Assembly (NCBI GenBank): GCA_934512135.1
Contig: CAKSWT010000003.1
Span: 1 to 64,000 of the forward strand
Direction of reading: 5' to 3'
DNA from: an uncultured Oscillospiraceae bacterium
GTDB taxonomy: Bacteria > Bacillota > Clostridia > Oscillospirales > Oscillospiraceae
DNA: 64,000 nucleotides
Shown: positions 62,569 through 64,000 of the stretch, piece after piece
Position numbering within the stretch: position 1 is the stretch's first letter
How the letters are laid out: each line of letters opens with the position of its first letter
The notes under the pieces: model-generated
Told to the model about the DNA's origin: nothing
Seen by the model: the letters and a program-made list of their open reading frames with translations, nothing else
Database searches by the model: none
Program-made: the position numbers and the translations under genes

Positions 62569-64000
62569 TTATTCGGAATCCAGCTTCAGGACAGCCATAA
62601 ACGCCTCCTGGGGCACCTCGACGGAGCCGAAGCTGCGCATACGCTTTTTGCCTTCCTTCTGCTTTTCCAGCAGCTTCTTCTTTCGGGTGATATCACCGCC
62701 GTAGCACTTGGCCAGCACGTCCTTCCGAAGGGCCTTGATGGTCTCCCGGGCGATGATTTTAGAGCCAATGGCGGCCTGGACGGGAATCTCAAAGAGCTGG
62801 CGGGGAATGTTCTCCTTGAGCTTTTCGCAGATCTTTCTGGCCCGGGCATAGGCCTTGTCCGCATGGAGAATAAAGGACAGAGCGTCCACCACGTCTCCGT
62901 TGAGCAGAATGTCCAGCTTCACCAAATCGCTCTCCCGATAGCCGATAAGGTCATAGTCCAGGGAGGCATAGCCCCGGGTGCGGGATTTCAGGCAGTCAAA
63001 GAAATCAAAGATGATCTCGTTCAGGGGCATATTGTAGTGGAGCTCCACCCGGCTCTGATCCAGATAGGTCATGTCCAGATACTCGCCCCGGCGGTCCTGG
63101 CACAGATCCATAATGCCGCCGACGTACTCCGGGGGGGTGATGATGGAGGCCCGGACAAAGGGCTCCTCCGCCGTCTGAATCTCCGAGGGATCCGGGTAGT
63201 TCAGGGGGTTGTCGATCATGTGGACGGTGCCGTCGGTTTTTGTGACCCGGTAGACCACGCTGGGGGCGGTGGTAATCAGGTCCAGGTTGAACTCCCGCTC
63301 CAGCCGCAGCTGAATAATCTCCATGTGGAGCAGCCCCAAAAAGCCGCACCGAAAGCCGAAGCCCAGGGCAATGGAGCTCTCCGGCTCATAGGACAAGGAG
63401 GCGTCGTTGAGCTTGAGCTTTTCCAGGGCATCCCGAAGCTCCGGATATTTGGCCCCGTCGGCGGGGTAGACGCCGGAATACACCATGGGTTGGACGTCCT
63501 TATAGCCCTGGAGAGGCGCTGCGGCGGGATTGTCATTGTCTGTGACGGTGTCGCCCACCCGGGTGTCAGAGACGTTCTTGATGGAGGCGGTGAAGTAGCC
63601 CACCTCGCCGGCGCCCAGGGCGTCGCAGGGCTCCATGCCCCGGGGGTGCAGATACCCCACCTCCACCACCTTATAGATGGCGCCGCCGGACATCATCCGC
63701 ACGTCCATGCCCTGACGAATCACACCGTCCATAACGCGGAAGTAGACGATTACGCCCTTGTAGCTGTCGTACTGGCTGTCAAAGATCAGGGCTCGCAGAG
63801 GCTGGGTCCGGTCCCCTGTGGGGGCGGGCAGATCCTTTACGATCATCTCCAGCACAGAACGGATGTTGATGCCGTTTTTGGCGGAGATCTCCGGCGCATC
63901 CTGGGCAGGCAGACCGATGATGTCCTCAATCTCCTGCTTGACCCGCTGGGGGTCGGCGGCAGGCAGGTCGATTTTATTGATGACCGGAAGGACCTCCAGT
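62569..64000 (-). CDS. lepA: Elongation factor 4, N-terminus beyond the window (partial)
   Basis: The frame is open to the window end and covers about 477 residues, the C-terminal four fifths of a protein usually near 600. At the edge it reads [17 protein letters not shown], the G4 motif (NKID) of the GTPase domain; SAKNG follows as G5. The EF-G-like domains and the LepA-specific C-terminal domain ([48 protein letters not shown]) follow in order. It is a ribosome-bound GTPase that back-translocates or remodels stalled ribosomes. Confidence 0.96.
   Translation of the reverse strand, partial: LEVLPVINKIDLPAADPQRVKQEIEDIIGLPAQDAPEISAKNGINIRSVLEMIVKDLPAPTGDRTQPLRALIFDSQYDSYKGVIVYFRVMDGVIRQGMDVRMMSGGAIYKVVEVGYLHPRGMEPCDALGAGEVGYFTASIKNVSDTRVGDTVTDNDNPAAAPLQGYKDVQPMVYSGVYPADGAKYPELRDALEKLKLNDASLSYEPESSIALGFGFRCGFLGLLHMEIIQLRLEREFNLDLITTAPSVVYRVTKTDGTVHMIDNPLNYPDPSEIQTAEEPFVRASIITPPEYVGGIMDLCQDRRGEYLDMTYLDQSRVELHYNMPLNEIIFDFFDCLKSRTRGYASLDYDLIGYRESDLVKLDILLNGDVVDALSFILHADKAYARARKICEKLKENIPRQLFEIPVQAAIGSKIIARETIKALRKDVLAKCYGGDITRKKKLLEKQKEGKKRMRSFGSVEVPQEAFMAVLKLDSE

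Overview
The window looks like a chromosome segment from an anaerobic, GC-rich Firmicute, most likely an Oscillospiraceae-type gut clostridium (Oscillibacter, Flavonifractor or Lawsonibacter neighbourhood). The signs are strong AGGAGG-type ribosome binding sites, sigma-A promoters, lipoprotein-type solute-binding proteins, a clostridial-type PurA, ECF-type vitamin uptake and many oxygen-independent radical-SAM and flavin/iron-sulfur enzymes. This placement is an inference from gene content, not from a database search. There is no CRISPR array, insertion sequence or prophage.

Layout. 1-2996: the end of an SPFH/zinc-ribbon protein, a zinc-ribbon membrane protein and a TPM-domain membrane protein. 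3021-10203: a CoA-transferase/C-C hydrolase pair divergent from a LysR regulator, an XRE-TPR regulator, a solute-binding lipoprotein (SBP) and a DUF1275 membrane protein. 10225-17760: a purA-atpBEF(H-A)GDC operon, in which the delta subunit survives only as a C-terminal domain fused to alpha; a LysR gene is divergent from it. 18987-25940: uvrB, a CapA-like gene, uvrA and a GrpB-pyrophosphatase fusion. 26231-33748: MATE exporter, lipid kinase, TRIC-type channel, an ABC exporter operon, a vitamin B6 uptake and kinase pair and a radical-SAM protein. 33854-40710: a COG2509 flavoprotein, a MarR-controlled heterodimeric ABC exporter with an SDR, and tRNA-Ala(CGC). 40748-61213: a large catabolic/reductive region with four FAD enzymes (three with an N-terminal 2[4Fe-4S] ferredoxin domain), four more SBPs, an Old-Yellow-Enzyme/2,4-dienoyl-CoA reductase homologue, an SDR, a MATE transporter and a LysR regulator. 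61342-64000: hemW and lepA (cut by the window end).

The main discovery is a promoter module that occurs eight times, on both strands, in front of catabolic units. It consists of an inverted repeat ATWAC-N6-GKWAT, a gap of 5-8 bases, then a second box ATRCC-N5-GGCAT whose last base starts a -35 element (TTGNNN or TTTGNN), then 18 bases (19 in one case) and a -10 element. It links the CoA-transferase/C-C hydrolase pair, all five SBPs, all four flavoproteins of the 41-61 kb region, the OYE homologue and a gene-free, strongly folded transcript at about 40820-40993 that looks like a new small RNA. Read together, these suggest one LysR-type regulon for taking up and reductively processing one or more cyclic compounds, with ring opening by a 6-oxocamphor-hydrolase-like enzyme and activation by a CoA-transferase. 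The substrate is unknown. No ABC permease partner for any of the five SBPs is present in the window.
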